Positions 16,121-24,366 of a stretch of 33,667 nt of DNA are shown here, piece after piece. The notes beneath the pieces were generated by a model, which worked only from the letters and a program-made list of their open reading frames with translations, had not been told where the DNA came from and ran no database searches. A program made the translations under genes and the position numbers. This stretch comes from Microscillaceae bacterium (GTDB lineage: Bacteria; Bacteroidota; Bacteroidia; Cytophagales; Microscillaceae): contig JANWZA010000043.1 in NCBI GenBank assembly GCA_025054775.1, positions 1 through 33,667 of the forward strand. The letters run 5' to 3'. Each line of letters opens with the position of its first letter. The stretch's first letter is position 1.

Positions 16121-17587
16121 ATGCAAAAATTGAAACTTCTTCAAACATCGGTAGGCATATTTTTGCTTATTGCGATCATAGGGACTTGCGTAGAAAATAC
16201 AGAAAAACATATCTACCTTCCTACTATAAAACGAGATTATGTAGGTCTTACATTCGGATCTTTGGCTATTATTTTAGCTTTTTGGTGCATACAAACCCCA
16301 TTTTTTAAGCAGAGAAATTACCTTTTAGCAGAACAATTTATACGCTATCCTCTTTGGATTTCATTAATCTTAGGCCTAATTAGCATAGCTATCTTGAGCC
16401 GAAAAGCAAGTTTTTTTTGGCTAATTTTACCTATTTTATTGTTTACTATTCTCACTTATTTAGCTTATAGATACGAAAAAATTAAAGAAAATACGTACAA
16501 AACTTGGCTCTCTCTGCCCCTAAATAATGACCAAAAACCTACATGGAATACACGCATTACAAGCTATATTTTGGTATTTGTTTCTTGGATTTTACTCTAT
16601 GAATTAGTTATTTATAGAGGGCTTTTACCTAATTCTCTGGATACTTATTTTTCCTTTGAGTATGAGTGGAAAGTGGTAGAATGGGCAGAGATTTTTTACA
16701 TTTCTGCATACCTTTATCCTGTGATTATACCATTGGTTTTGCGTAAAAATTATGATTTAAGGCAATTTGTAATAGCGGGTATGCTTTTAGTAAGTATAGG
16801 TATTTTTTTACAAATGTGCTTGCCTTTTATAGCTACTCCTCGTCCTTTTGAGCCACAAACTTTCTGGGGAGAACTTTTAGCTTGGGAACGTAAAAAAGAT
16901 GGATTGGTAGCGGCTTTACCTTCATATCATGTAGCTTGGGCATTCTTTGCAGCGTACTTTTATGAAAAAAGTATCCCACGTTTTACTTTCTTTTTTTATG
17001 CTTGGGCTGTACTTATTAGTTTAAGTTGTATGGCTGTGGGCATGCATTCTTTGGTGGATGTACTAACAGGAATATTACTCGTTTTGGCTTGTGTAAACTA
17101 TGATTTTTGGAAAATACATGCTCAAAAATGGCATAAATTAGTGCTAAAAAAACGATGGTATAGCTCATTTTTAGACAATACCTTAAACAATTATTTCCTA
17201 TATTTACAATTGTTTTTAGTAGCTACTGGGCTAATTTTTAGCATTTTTTGGGAGGATTTTTTTTGGAATTTTTGGCTAAAAATAAACCTTTTACTAGCAT
17301 TTTTGCAATTATTTTTACTCACTTTTACCTATCAAAACGAGGCAACTCGCTGGTGGGATTTACTACATCATGGATTACATCTTCCACTAGTTTTGTTGCT
17401 TTATGTGCTTTATTTTTATCAGATTTATAGTCCAGTCATTTTAGCTATTTACTTCATAGGCAAGGCATTACTATTATTTTTGAATAACCACACCTATAAA
17501 AAGATCGCTCTGCAACATGTATCCACATATTATAAAGCGAGGGTAGGTTTATTGTATTTATTAGGCGTTTTTTGTTTACTTTGCTAA
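16121..17587 (+). CDS. PAP2/Aur1-type membrane phosphatase or phosphotransferase
   Basis: 488 aa, about ten or more helices. The middle has the phosphatidic-acid-phosphatase signature: ATPRPFEP (Arg241-Pro242), ALPSYHVAWAF (Ser268, His270) and SCMAVGMHSLVDVLTG (Ser302, His309, Asp313). The PSxH and HxxxD parts are intact. The position that is Arg in the canonical SRxxxxxHxxxD is Cys303 here, as in looser Aur1/IPC-synthase-like members. Likely substrates are lipid phosphates or phospholipid head groups outside the membrane. A helical extension of ~170 residues follows the domain. Last gene of the gldF run; it converges on phoH with 9 bases between stops. Confidence 0.8.
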   Translation: MQKLKLLQTSVGIFLLIAIIGTCVENTEKHIYLPTIKRDYVGLTFGSLAIILAFWCIQTPFFKQRNYLLAEQFIRYPLWISLILGLISIAILSRKASFFWLILPILLFTILTYLAYRYEKIKENTYKTWLSLPLNNDQKPTWNTRITSYILVFVSWILLYELVIYRGLLPNSLDTYFSFEYEWKVVEWAEIFYISAYLYPVIIPLVLRKNYDLRQFVIAGMLLVSIGIFLQMCLPFIATPRPFEPQTFWGELLAWERKKDGLVAALPSYHVAWAFFAAYFYEKSIPRFTFFFYAWAVLISLSCMAVGMHSLVDVLTGILLVLACVNYDFWKIHAQKWHKLVLKKRWYSSFLDNTLNNYFLYLQLFLVATGLIFSIFWEDFFWNFWLKINLLLAFLQLFLLTFTYQNEATRWWDLLHHGLHLPLVLLLYVLYFYQIYSPVILAIYFIGKALLLFLNNHTYKKIALQHVSTYYKARVGLLYLLGVFCLLC

Positions 17588-17596
17588 AATTTTACT

Positions 17597-18592
17597 TTAT
17601 TTTGCTCGTTTTTCTTCTTTTCTAATTTGCTTTTTTTGCTCTACTTCATTGTATTTTTCATAGGCTTGAATAATCTTTTTCACTAATCTGTGCCTTACTA
17701 CATCTTGCGTAGTGAGATTTACAAAGGCAATACCCTCTACTCCTTTGAGAATATTCATGGTTTCAATTAGCCCCGATTTTTGCCGCGCTGGTAAGTCTAT
17801 TTGTGAGGTGTCGCCTGTAATAATCATTTTAGAGTCAGTACCCATGCGCGTTAGAAACATTTTCATTTGCATAGGGGTGGTATTTTGGGCTTCGTCCAAT
17901 AAGATAAAGGCATTGGACAAAGTTCGGCCACGCATGTAAGCTAGAGGGGCAATTTCAATAATACGATTTTCTTGGTAAAATTTCAACTTTTCAGGTGTAA
18001 TCATTTCGTCAAGAGCATCGTAGATAGGGCGAAGGTAAGGATCTACTTTTTCTTTCATATCACCTGGTAGGAAGCCTAAATTTTCACCCGCTTCTACGGC
18101 AGGACGCGTAATAATAATTTTTTTTACTTGCTTATTCCGCAAAGCTCGCACTGCTAAGGCAACTGAAATGAAGGTTTTACCTGTTCCTGAGGGACCGAGA
18201 GCAAACACAATGTCATTATTTTCAGAAGCTTTTACAAGTTCCTGTTGGGTAGGAGTTTTGGCTTTAATGTTACTTCCATTTCTTGCACCATAGAGTAATA
18301 TATCTTGTCCAATTTCTTCGGCAACCGAGTCAATGGGTTTATCTGATTGCACGTAGAAACTTACTTGCTCTTGGGTAACCTTTCCAAATTTGTGGTAATG
18401 TTCTAATAAAGCATTGATAATTTCATTAATTTTTACAATCTCGGGGCTGGATCCCTGAATACGCAATTCACTTCCGCGTGAAATAATTTTGCTTTTAGGG
18501 AACGCTGCAGCCAGTTCTTTGATATTAGTGTTTTCTACACCTAAAAAATCTACTAAGGAAACGTCCTCTAATTGAATAATTTTTTCTATCAA
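17597..18592 (-). CDS. phoH: PhoH-like P-loop ATPase
   Basis: 331 aa, TTG start (18590-18592); the resulting N-terminus MIEKIIQLEDVSLVDFLGVE fits the family. The N-terminal ~65 residues form a KH-like domain (FPKSKIISRGSELRIQG). The ATPase core follows: Walker A GPSGTGKT (133-140), ITRPAVEAGENLGFLPGD (161-178), Walker B FILLDEAQNTTPMQM (229-243, DEAQ 233-236) and MIITGDTSQIDLP. The protein is cytoplasmic and related to E. coli YbeZ, which acts with the RNase YbeY in ribosome/RNA handling; ybeY is not next to it. A full promoter lies upstream at 18644-18675. Confidence 0.93.
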   Translation of the reverse strand: MIEKIIQLEDVSLVDFLGVENTNIKELAAAFPKSKIISRGSELRIQGSSPEIVKINEIINALLEHYHKFGKVTQEQVSFYVQSDKPIDSVAEEIGQDILLYGARNGSNIKAKTPTQQELVKASENNDIVFALGPSGTGKTFISVALAVRALRNKQVKKIIITRPAVEAGENLGFLPGDMKEKVDPYLRPIYDALDEMITPEKLKFYQENRIIEIAPLAYMRGRTLSNAFILLDEAQNTTPMQMKMFLTRMGTDSKMIITGDTSQIDLPARQKSGLIETMNILKGVEGIAFVNLTTQDVVRHRLVKKIIQAYEKYNEVEQKKQIRKEEKRAK

Positions 18593-18643
18593 ATGCAGTA
18601 AAAAAGGTTTAAGTGAAAAGATACGTTACCAACAAATTTGCCT

Positions 18644-18675
18644 CAAATATAATAAATTTTTATGAAAAAACCAAA
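18644..18675 (-). promoter_or_regulatory. phoH promoter, -33/-7 type
   Basis: On the minus strand TTTG (18672-18675), 20-base spacer, TATATTTG (18644-18651). Predicted transcription start about 45 bases before the TTG start codon. Confidence 0.75.
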
Positions 18676-18726
18676 AAAATAGAAGTTTTGTTGTTCTGTT
18701 TTAGAAAAAAATGTAACTATTTAGTA

Positions 18727-18734
18727 TATCTTTG
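18727..18734 (+). promoter_or_regulatory. -7 box heading the 18741-18960 intergenic transcript
   Basis: TATCTTTG on the plus strand matches TAnnTTTG. The upstream element is weak (GTTTTA at about 18699-18704, spacer about 22). No protein-coding gene follows, which points to an RNA gene. Confidence 0.5.
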
Positions 18735-18740
18735 GGTACA

Positions 18741-18960
18741 AAACAAACTCATATTTGCAATTATACCGAGTTAGGCTCCAAAAAATGCCTTAGGAATTGA
18801 AAAGGCAAACTCTTACGAGCTTGGTACGAAGCACCGAAACGTAAGTGAAGCTCTATCAAATTTGCTTTTTCACCTCCTTCGCTTATGGCTTAAGGGGCAG
18901 AAGGAACACCCAAAAGAACTGTATCAATCAATTTGCTATGGTATATCGTAGGGTAGGTTA
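18741..18960 (+). ncRNA. Candidate structured non-coding RNA (~185-220 nt)
   Basis: The region between phoH and the DUF4919 gene has no coding frame but follows a -7 box and folds well. A closing helix pairs 18762-18768 with 18939-18945. A 12-pair helix joins 18798-18809 to 18861-18872 (one G-U). Inside it 18812-18817 pairs with 18840-18845 and 18819-18822 with 18829-18832 around GGTACG. GAGCTT at 18817-18822 can pair instead with AAGCTC at 18848-18853, giving an alternative or pseudoknotted form. A second hairpin joins 18876-18880 to 18900-18904, with an inner 18882-18885/18891-18894. Size and long-hairpin shape recall 6S RNA, but no diagnostic motif was recognised. Both ends are approximate. 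The rest of the gap (18961-19112) shows only AT-rich sequence. Confidence 0.45.
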
Positions 18961-19112
18961 TTAATTATTCTAACTAATTATTTTGATTTTCAAGGATTTA
19001 ATTCTCTTGAAATAAAAAAATACCTGTTCTTTGGTTATAAGTGAACATAAAAAAATGTAAGGCTTTTATCCAAAAATCGACAGGGGTTTATCAAACGGGG
19101 TAGGTGTTGTAG

Positions 19113-19814
19113 CTATCGTTTAGGTAATCCAATCTTGTAAGGTAAGGTAACATTGAAATAAACAGGAAATTCACGCCTTCCATCTTCTGAACGGGCAATA
19201 TGTACATCGTAATAATTACCTTGATAACCATTAAAACTTTTACTTAATGATTTAAGATTGAAACGATATAGTACTGCCTCGGCATCTTTAGGGCTTATTA
19301 CATGCATTGCATTTTCATAACTTCTTCCCTCACCAGAGGTAAAAATAGCATCAAGGACGATTTGATAACGGCGAATATGCTTTTGTGTGTTGAGAGTATC
19401 TAGTCGCATGCTTGTAATTACCCCTTTGGCAACATTTCCAAACATAGAAAGCGGATTAAGATGTAGAAGAGAATCAGCTAACACTTCTGCCTTATAGAGC
19501 AGTTGCTTATCTATTAAACGATAGAGGCTATCTTCCAAAATCCTATGCCTGTAAGGGTTGTACTCGGGGCGTGCTGCAAAGCCATAATATAGAAACAGAA
19601 TTTCTTTTTTTGTCAGGCGAGCTGTATCGTTGTAATATTTTTGCAAGAGTTTAGGATAGTAGAAAGGGCTTTGAGGATCGTTCACTTCGTCAGCAATATC
19701 AGAGTAGGTATATCCTGCAACTTGGTAGCCTGCAATGGTTTGCCCACGTATTAGTAATGGTGATAAAAGTAAAAATGTTAAACAAGAAAAGTATTTGAAA
19801 AAATTTGGACACAT
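19113..19814 (-). CDS. Exported DUF4919 protein
   Basis: 233 aa. Signal peptide with hydrophobic core about 9-22, cleavage near IRGQ. The mature protein carries the DUF4919 pattern: DPQSPFYYPKLLQKYYNDTARLTKKEILFLYYGFA, NPYRHRILEDSLYRLI, a helical middle, then VLDAIFTSGEGRSYENAMHVISPKDAEAVL and the final FPVYFNVTLPYK. Known only as a Bacteroidota family of secreted or periplasmic proteins; no function assigned. It stands alone between glyA and the candidate RNA. Confidence 0.75.
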   Translation of the reverse strand: MCPNFFKYFSCLTFLLLSPLLIRGQTIAGYQVAGYTYSDIADEVNDPQSPFYYPKLLQKYYNDTARLTKKEILFLYYGFAARPEYNPYRHRILEDSLYRLIDKQLLYKAEVLADSLLHLNPLSMFGNVAKGVITSMRLDTLNTQKHIRRYQIVLDAIFTSGEGRSYENAMHVISPKDAEAVLYRFNLKSLSKSFNGYQGNYYDVHIARSEDGRREFPVYFNVTLPYKIGLPKR

Positions 19815-20098
19815 AAGCTGGAATATAAAATTAGGCTTCTCACAAAAATCATTTTACTCTAAACGCAAAAACGAGGTTTTAGTTGTTTTTTTGGTTTTTA
19901 TACAATTTGAAAGGGGCATGGGCAGAGGCGTCCTTACTAAGAGAAAAAACTTTGAAGAATATTCGCTTTGCAACGAGGAGTTTGTGAACAGAAGAATTTT
20001 TACAAAAATTAGCTATGTTAGCCATAAGAATTAAAAGTTATAAGTGAAAATCTCTTTTGTTCACAAACTCTAATTAGGAGGTTTACTCAACTTATACC

Positions 20099-21385
20099 TT
20101 ACATTTTGAATAATGGTAATTCTTTCATTTTTGCATTTACTTTTTTGCGAATATCTTGTATAAGAGTTTCGTTATTATGGTTTGTAAGAATGGCATCAAT
20201 CCAGTCAGCAATGATAGGCATATCTGTTTCTGTCAATCCGCGTGTAGTAATGGCAGCTGTACCAATTCGCATACCAGAGGTAATAAAAGGTGATTTATCA
20301 TCAAAAGGCACCATATTTTTGTTAATGGTAATATCGGCTTTAATGAGTGTACTTTCAGCTAATTTACCTGTAAGGTTTTTGGAACGCAGGTCAATAAGCA
20401 TGAGGTGATTGTCAGTTCCATTAGAAATGACTTTGTAGCCACGTTCTATAAAGGCTTGAGCCAAGGTTCGGGCATTTTTTTGCACTTGGCGTGTATATTG
20501 GTGGTATTCCTCGCTTAAGGCTTCATGATAGGCAACGGCTTTGGCTGCGATAACGTGTTCTAAAGGTCCTCCTTGTATACCAGGAAAGACAGCCATATCT
20601 AACAAGTTAGACATCATTTTGAGGTTGCCCTTATTATCTCTTTGTCCGAAAGGGTTTTCAAAGTCATATCGCATCATAATCATACCACCGCGGGGTCCGC
20701 GTAGGGTTTTGTGTGTGGTAGTAGTAACGATATGGCAATGTTCTAGAGGGTCGTTGAGTAGTCCTGTGGCAATTAGTCCTGAGGGATGTGAAATATCAGC
20801 TAAAAGCAAAGCTCCTACTGAGTCTGCTATTTGTCGTAAGCGGGCATAGTCCCAATCGCGTGAATAAGCTGAAGCTCCGCAGATAATCATTTTAGGTTTC
20901 TCTTGGTGTGCAATTTGCTCTACCTTGTCCCAGTTGATAAGTCCTGTTTCTGGTTCTACTCCATAGAAGGAGGATTTATAGATTTTTCCTGAAAAGTTTA
21001 CAGGGGAGCCGTGGGTGAGGTGTCCGCCGTGTGAGAGGTCAAAACCTAAAATCTTATCTCCTGGTTGGAGGCAGGCTAAAAATACTGCGGCATTAGCTTG
21101 GGCTCCAGAGTGTGGTTGCACGTTTACCCACGTAGCTTTGAAGAGTTCTTTGGCACGGTCTATGGCAAGTTGTTCAATTTCATCTATAATTTCACAGCCA
21201 CCGTAGTATCGTTTTTTGGGCAATCCTTCAGCATACTTATTTGTAAGAACGCTACCCATGGCTTGCATTACCTGCTCGGAGACGAAGTTTTCGGAGGCAA
21301 TTAGTTCTATGCCATGTAGTTGGCGTTGTTTTTCACGCGCAATCAGGTCAAAAACTTGAACATCTTGGATTTGTGTACGAACCAT
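20099..21385 (-). CDS. glyA: Serine hydroxymethyltransferase
   Basis: PLP enzyme moving a one-carbon unit from serine to tetrahydrofolate and giving glycine; cytoplasmic. 428 aa, normal length. [11 protein letters not shown] (26-36) and [18 protein letters not shown] (51-68) form the substrate and folate site. The [16 protein letters not shown] region (193-208) holds the PLP-ring aspartate (Asp197) and a His. [14 protein letters not shown] places the Schiff-base lysine at Lys226. A -7 box lies about 70 bases upstream, and rfbC diverges from it. Confidence 0.97.
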   Translation of the reverse strand: MVRTQIQDVQVFDLIAREKQRQLHGIELIASENFVSEQVMQAMGSVLTNKYAEGLPKKRYYGGCEIIDEIEQLAIDRAKELFKATWVNVQPHSGAQANAAVFLACLQPGDKILGFDLSHGGHLTHGSPVNFSGKIYKSSFYGVEPETGLINWDKVEQIAHQEKPKMIICGASAYSRDWDYARLRQIADSVGALLLADISHPSGLIATGLLNDPLEHCHIVTTTTHKTLRGPRGGMIMMRYDFENPFGQRDNKGNLKMMSNLLDMAVFPGIQGGPLEHVIAAKAVAYHEALSEEYHQYTRQVQKNARTLAQAFIERGYKVISNGTDNHLMLIDLRSKNLTGKLAESTLIKADITINKNMVPFDDKSPFITSGMRIGTAAITTRGLTETDMPIIADWIDAILTNHNNETLIQDIRKKVNAKMKELPLFKM

Positions 21386-21453
21386 ACAAAGCGTTGAGAA
21401 AGGAATGAATAATATAATAAAGTTTTGTGAACTTAATTAAAAATCGAATTTTG

Positions 21454-21461
21454 CAAATATA
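21454..21461 (-). promoter_or_regulatory. -7 box for glyA
   Basis: Minus-strand TATATTTG, a perfect TAnnTTTG match; no clear TTTG at the -33 distance. Confidence 0.45.
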
Positions 21462-21595
21462 CAATTTTTTGCGGGTTTGTGTATAATTGTGCATACGAAA
21501 TTTAGGAAATCTTGAACTTACTTGAATTATAATGTTTTTTCTGCTATCTTGCAAAAGTTTTTCGTATCTTATGTAAATTATCTTTTTGAATAGCT

Positions 21596-22162
21596 ATGCC
21601 TTTTGTTCCTACACCTTTGGAGGGTGTTTTTGTATTTGAGCCTCATGTGTTTGAAGATGAGCGTGGTTACTTTTATGAAAGTTTTAATCAAAAAGTTTTT
21701 GAAGAGGCAACGGGCATAACGCGTCCTTTTGTGCAAGATAATCATTCTTTTTCGTATTATGGCGTAATGCGTGGCTTGCATTGTCAGAAGCCTCCTTTTG
21801 AGCAAGCAAAATTAGTAAGAGTACTTTCAGGGGAGGTTCTTGATGTTATTGTGGATTTGCGTCCTAATTCACCTACTTTTGCTCAAACTTATAGCATCGT
21901 GCTTTCAGCACAAAACCGAAAGCAACTCTACATACCGCGAGGTTTTGCTCATGGTTTTGTCGTTTTGAGCCGTGAAGGAGCAGAGTTTGCCTATAAATGC
22001 GATAACTTTTACGCTCCTAAGCACGAGTCAGGTATTATCTACAATGATACTAAACTAAACATTGATTGGCAAGTACCTTCGCATTTGATAAAAGTATCAA
22101 GCAAAGATTTACAATTGAAGACTTTTGAAGAAATGATAGCTGACTATCAAGCGGCTTATTAG
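21596..22162 (+). CDS. rfbC: dTDP-4-dehydrorhamnose 3,5-epimerase
   Basis: Third enzyme of dTDP-L-rhamnose synthesis; cupin-fold dimer, cytoplasmic. 188 aa. Motifs: FEDERGYFYESFNQKVFEE (19-37), FVQDNHSFSYYGVMRGLHCQ (45-64; catalytic His62), LVRVLSGEVLDVIVDLR, YIPRGFAHGFVVLS (112-125; His119) and EFAYKCDNFYAP (130-141), with Tyr133 or Tyr139 as the likely acid. rfbA, rfbB and rfbD are not adjacent, so the rhamnose pathway is split in this genome or the enzyme serves another nucleotide-sugar route. It converges on the Lrp gene with one base between stops. Confidence 0.92.
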   Translation: MPFVPTPLEGVFVFEPHVFEDERGYFYESFNQKVFEEATGITRPFVQDNHSFSYYGVMRGLHCQKPPFEQAKLVRVLSGEVLDVIVDLRPNSPTFAQTYSIVLSAQNRKQLYIPRGFAHGFVVLSREGAEFAYKCDNFYAPKHESGIIYNDTKLNIDWQVPSHLIKVSSKDLQLKTFEEMIADYQAAY

Positions 22163-22163
22163 C

Positions 22164-22670
22164 TCAAGCTAATTTGTTTGTATTTACTTCTACCTTTTCT
22201 ACGGGCAAGAGTAATAGGCGATTGAGCGGCTCTTCTAACGAAATAAACGTCTCGGTGCGTTGTATGCCTGTTACTTTCTGTATTTTGTCGTGCAATACAT
22301 CTCTTAAATGTTGAGTATCTCGGCAAATAACTTTGGCAAAAATGCTGTAATTGCCGGTAGTATAGTTCATACTAACAATTTCGGGAATATTTTTAAGTTC
22401 CTGAATGACCTCGTCATAGAGCGAACTTTTGTCTAAATAAATCCCTAAAAAAGCAGTAATGTCCCACCCTAGGGCATGATAATCTACTATAAGTTGTGAG
22501 CCTCTTACAATACCCAAATCAGTCATTTTTTTCATTCGGATATGAATAGTACCACTGGAAAGGTCTAATTTTTTGGCAATTTCAGTATAAGGAGTAGTGG
22601 CATCGGTCATCAAAAAATGTAAAATTTTAAGATCTATCTCGTCCAAGTCAGGTAGTCGGTTCTTATGCAT
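22164..22670 (-). CDS. Lrp/AsnC-family transcriptional regulator
   Basis: 168 aa from the ATG at 22670, beginning MHKNRLPDLDEIDLKIL. A further in-frame ATG at 22697 would add nine residues and lies just after the predicted transcription start, so the shorter form is preferred. Winged helix-turn-helix at about 11-60 (TEIAKKLDLSSGTIHIRMKKM); RAM ligand-binding domain at about 68-150 (FLGIYLDKSSLYDEVIQELKNI; MNYTTGNYSIFAKVICRD). These proteins bind DNA as octamers and sense amino acids. It diverges from fumarylacetoacetase across a 210-base region, so control of tyrosine breakdown is a reasonable inference. Confidence 0.9.
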   Translation of the reverse strand: MHKNRLPDLDEIDLKILHFLMTDATTPYTEIAKKLDLSSGTIHIRMKKMTDLGIVRGSQLIVDYHALGWDITAFLGIYLDKSSLYDEVIQELKNIPEIVSMNYTTGNYSIFAKVICRDTQHLRDVLHDKIQKVTGIQRTETFISLEEPLNRLLLLPVEKVEVNTNKLA

Positions 22671-22716
22671 GGGCAAAAAAATCTTGGTTAAGTACAAAAA
22701 AATATTGGCTTATTCG

Positions 22717-22748
22717 CAAATATATTGTATAATGAGTAAAAAAGCAAA
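22717..22748 (-). promoter_or_regulatory. lrp-family gene promoter, -33/-7 type
   Basis: Minus-strand TTTG (22745-22748), 20-base spacer, TATATTTG (22717-22724). The predicted start of transcription (about 22710) leaves ~40 bases before the preferred ATG. Confidence 0.75.
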
Positions 22749-22887
22749 AAATGAGCGAAAATTCTCTGCCAAAATAAGCGTATACACTAAAAAAAGTTTA
22801 GCTAATTTGCAAACCTAAATCTCTCTATGTAGTTTTGTAGGCATTCGAAAACATCTTCAAAGTATTTTACTTATCTCAAAACCGAAT

Positions 22888-22895
22888 TACCTTTG
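22888..22895 (+). promoter_or_regulatory. -7 box for fumarylacetoacetase
   Basis: TACCTTTG matches TAnnTTTG; a TTTT at about 22865-22868 sits at the -33 distance. The box ends only 12 bases before the ATG at 22908, implying a very short leader. It excludes the TTG at 22893 as a start. Confidence 0.5.
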
Positions 22896-22907
22896 TTACA
22901 ATTGCTT

Positions 22908-24188
22908 ATGATACCTGCTAATCACCCTCAACTCCGAAGTTGGATTGAAGTTCCCCAAAATCATGATTTTCCTATTCAAAACTTACCTTTTGGTATTTTT
23001 TCTACCCGAGGCAACCCTAATAACAAACGCGTAGGAGTAGCTATTGGGGATTACGTACTAGATCTGAGTGCCGTAGCTGAGCATGGTTTTTTTAACGATC
23101 TTGTTGAATTGACTGACCTGTCTGTATTTTACGAAAGCTACCTTAATCCCTTTATAGCGCTAGGGCAATCTGCTTGGCGCGCTACAAGGCAACGAATTTC
23201 TGAACTTTTGCAGCACGACAACCCTACTATTCGCGATAATGCAGACCTGCAAAAGGAACTCCTTTTCGCTCAAAAAGAGGTACAAATGCATTTACCTGTT
23301 CAAATTGGAGATTATACCGATTTTTATTCTAGCCTTGAACATGCTACTAATGTTGGAAGCATGTTTCGCCCTGACAATCCGCTCTTTCCTAATTGGAAAC
23401 ATTTGCCCGTAGCTTACCACGGTAGAGCATCAAGTATTGTGGTTTCAGGTACACCTATCCGCAGACCAAAAGGACAGAGTAAACCCGACTATTCCGAACA
23501 ACCTATCTTCGGTGCTTCACGCTCTGTGGATTTTGAGCTAGAAGTAGCTTTTGTAATTGGTAAATCTACCGAATTAGGGCAAAGTATTTCTGTTCAAGAG
23601 GCTGAAAATCACATTTTTGGCTTATTGCTTTTTAACGATTGGTCTGCACGAGATATTCAAAAATGGGAATATATGCCCTTAGGTCCATTTTTGGGTAAAA
23701 ATTTTGCCTCTTCGGTTTCACCTTGGATAGTCACACTTGATGCTTTGGAGCCATTTCGCACTGCCTCGCCTAAGCAAGAGCCTAAAGTGTTGCCTTATTT
23801 ACAATTTGAAGGGGATAAAGCCTTTGATATTCAGCTAGAAGTATGGGTACGTGCTGAAAGCGGAGCAGAGAAGTTGGTCTGCCAATCTAATTTCAAATAT
23901 TTGTACTGGAATATGGCACAACAATTAGCCCATCATACCGTAAATGGGTGTAATGTAAATATTGGTGATTTATGTGCCTCTGGTACGATTAGTGGCAAAG
24001 AACCTAACAGTTTTGGTAGCTTGTTAGAACTCACGTGGGGAGGGAAGAATCCTATTCTTATGCCTGATGGTTCAGAACTTCGCTTTTTGCGGGATGGAGA
24101 CACTGTAATCATGCGAGGTTATGCTCAAAAAAATGGCTTACGCATTGGCTTTGGGGAAGTAGCTAATCAACTTCTACCTGCCTTGTAG
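22908..24188 (+). CDS. fahA: Fumarylacetoacetase
   Basis: Hydrolyses fumarylacetoacetate to fumarate and acetoacetate, the last step of tyrosine/homogentisate breakdown. 426 aa, as in eukaryotic and Bacteroidota FAH. The N-terminal domain starts SWIEVPQNHDFPIQNLPFGIF. The catalytic domain has DYTDFYSSLEHATNVG (Asp138 metal, His145), the GTPIRRPKGQ loop, FELEVAFVIG (Glu210 and Glu212 metal), FNDWSARDIQKWEYMPLGPF (Asp244 metal) and LGKNFA (Lys264), the complete active site. The start is the ATG at 22908, because an upstream TTG lies in the -7 box. The rest of the homogentisate pathway is not in the window. Confidence 0.95.
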   Translation: MIPANHPQLRSWIEVPQNHDFPIQNLPFGIFSTRGNPNNKRVGVAIGDYVLDLSAVAEHGFFNDLVELTDLSVFYESYLNPFIALGQSAWRATRQRISELLQHDNPTIRDNADLQKELLFAQKEVQMHLPVQIGDYTDFYSSLEHATNVGSMFRPDNPLFPNWKHLPVAYHGRASSIVVSGTPIRRPKGQSKPDYSEQPIFGASRSVDFELEVAFVIGKSTELGQSISVQEAENHIFGLLLFNDWSARDIQKWEYMPLGPFLGKNFASSVSPWIVTLDALEPFRTASPKQEPKVLPYLQFEGDKAFDIQLEVWVRAESGAEKLVCQSNFKYLYWNMAQQLAHHTVNGCNVNIGDLCASGTISGKEPNSFGSLLELTWGGKNPILMPDGSELRFLRDGDTVIMRGYAQKNGLRIGFGEVANQLLPAL

Positions 24189-24272
24189 AGTGGCTGAATA
24201 AACCCAGCAGGGAGGTCGTGGTATGGAATAGGTTTTAATTTTAATTTTAACTTGGAATTTAATCTATACTTG

Positions 24273-24289
24273 TTGATTTTCAAAATCAA
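24273..24289. repeat. 17-base palindrome upstream of the NRDE gene
   Basis: TTGATTTT-C-AAAATCAA: perfect 8-base arms around one base, 78 bases before the NRDE start. It could be an operator. Given the AT content, chance cannot be excluded. Confidence 0.35.
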
Positions 24290-24366
24290 ACTTCCATATA
24301 ACTTTTACTCTTTCGAGTTTTTGAGCTTGAAAAGTCTTTTTCTTTGGTTACTCTTGTCAACCGCTT

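Noticed and set aside
18741-18960. Firm naming of the candidate RNA as 6S, tmRNA or RNase P RNA
   Set aside because: No tmRNA tag frame or tRNA-like end and no RNase P conserved core were seen. The 6S resemblance rests on size and shape only.
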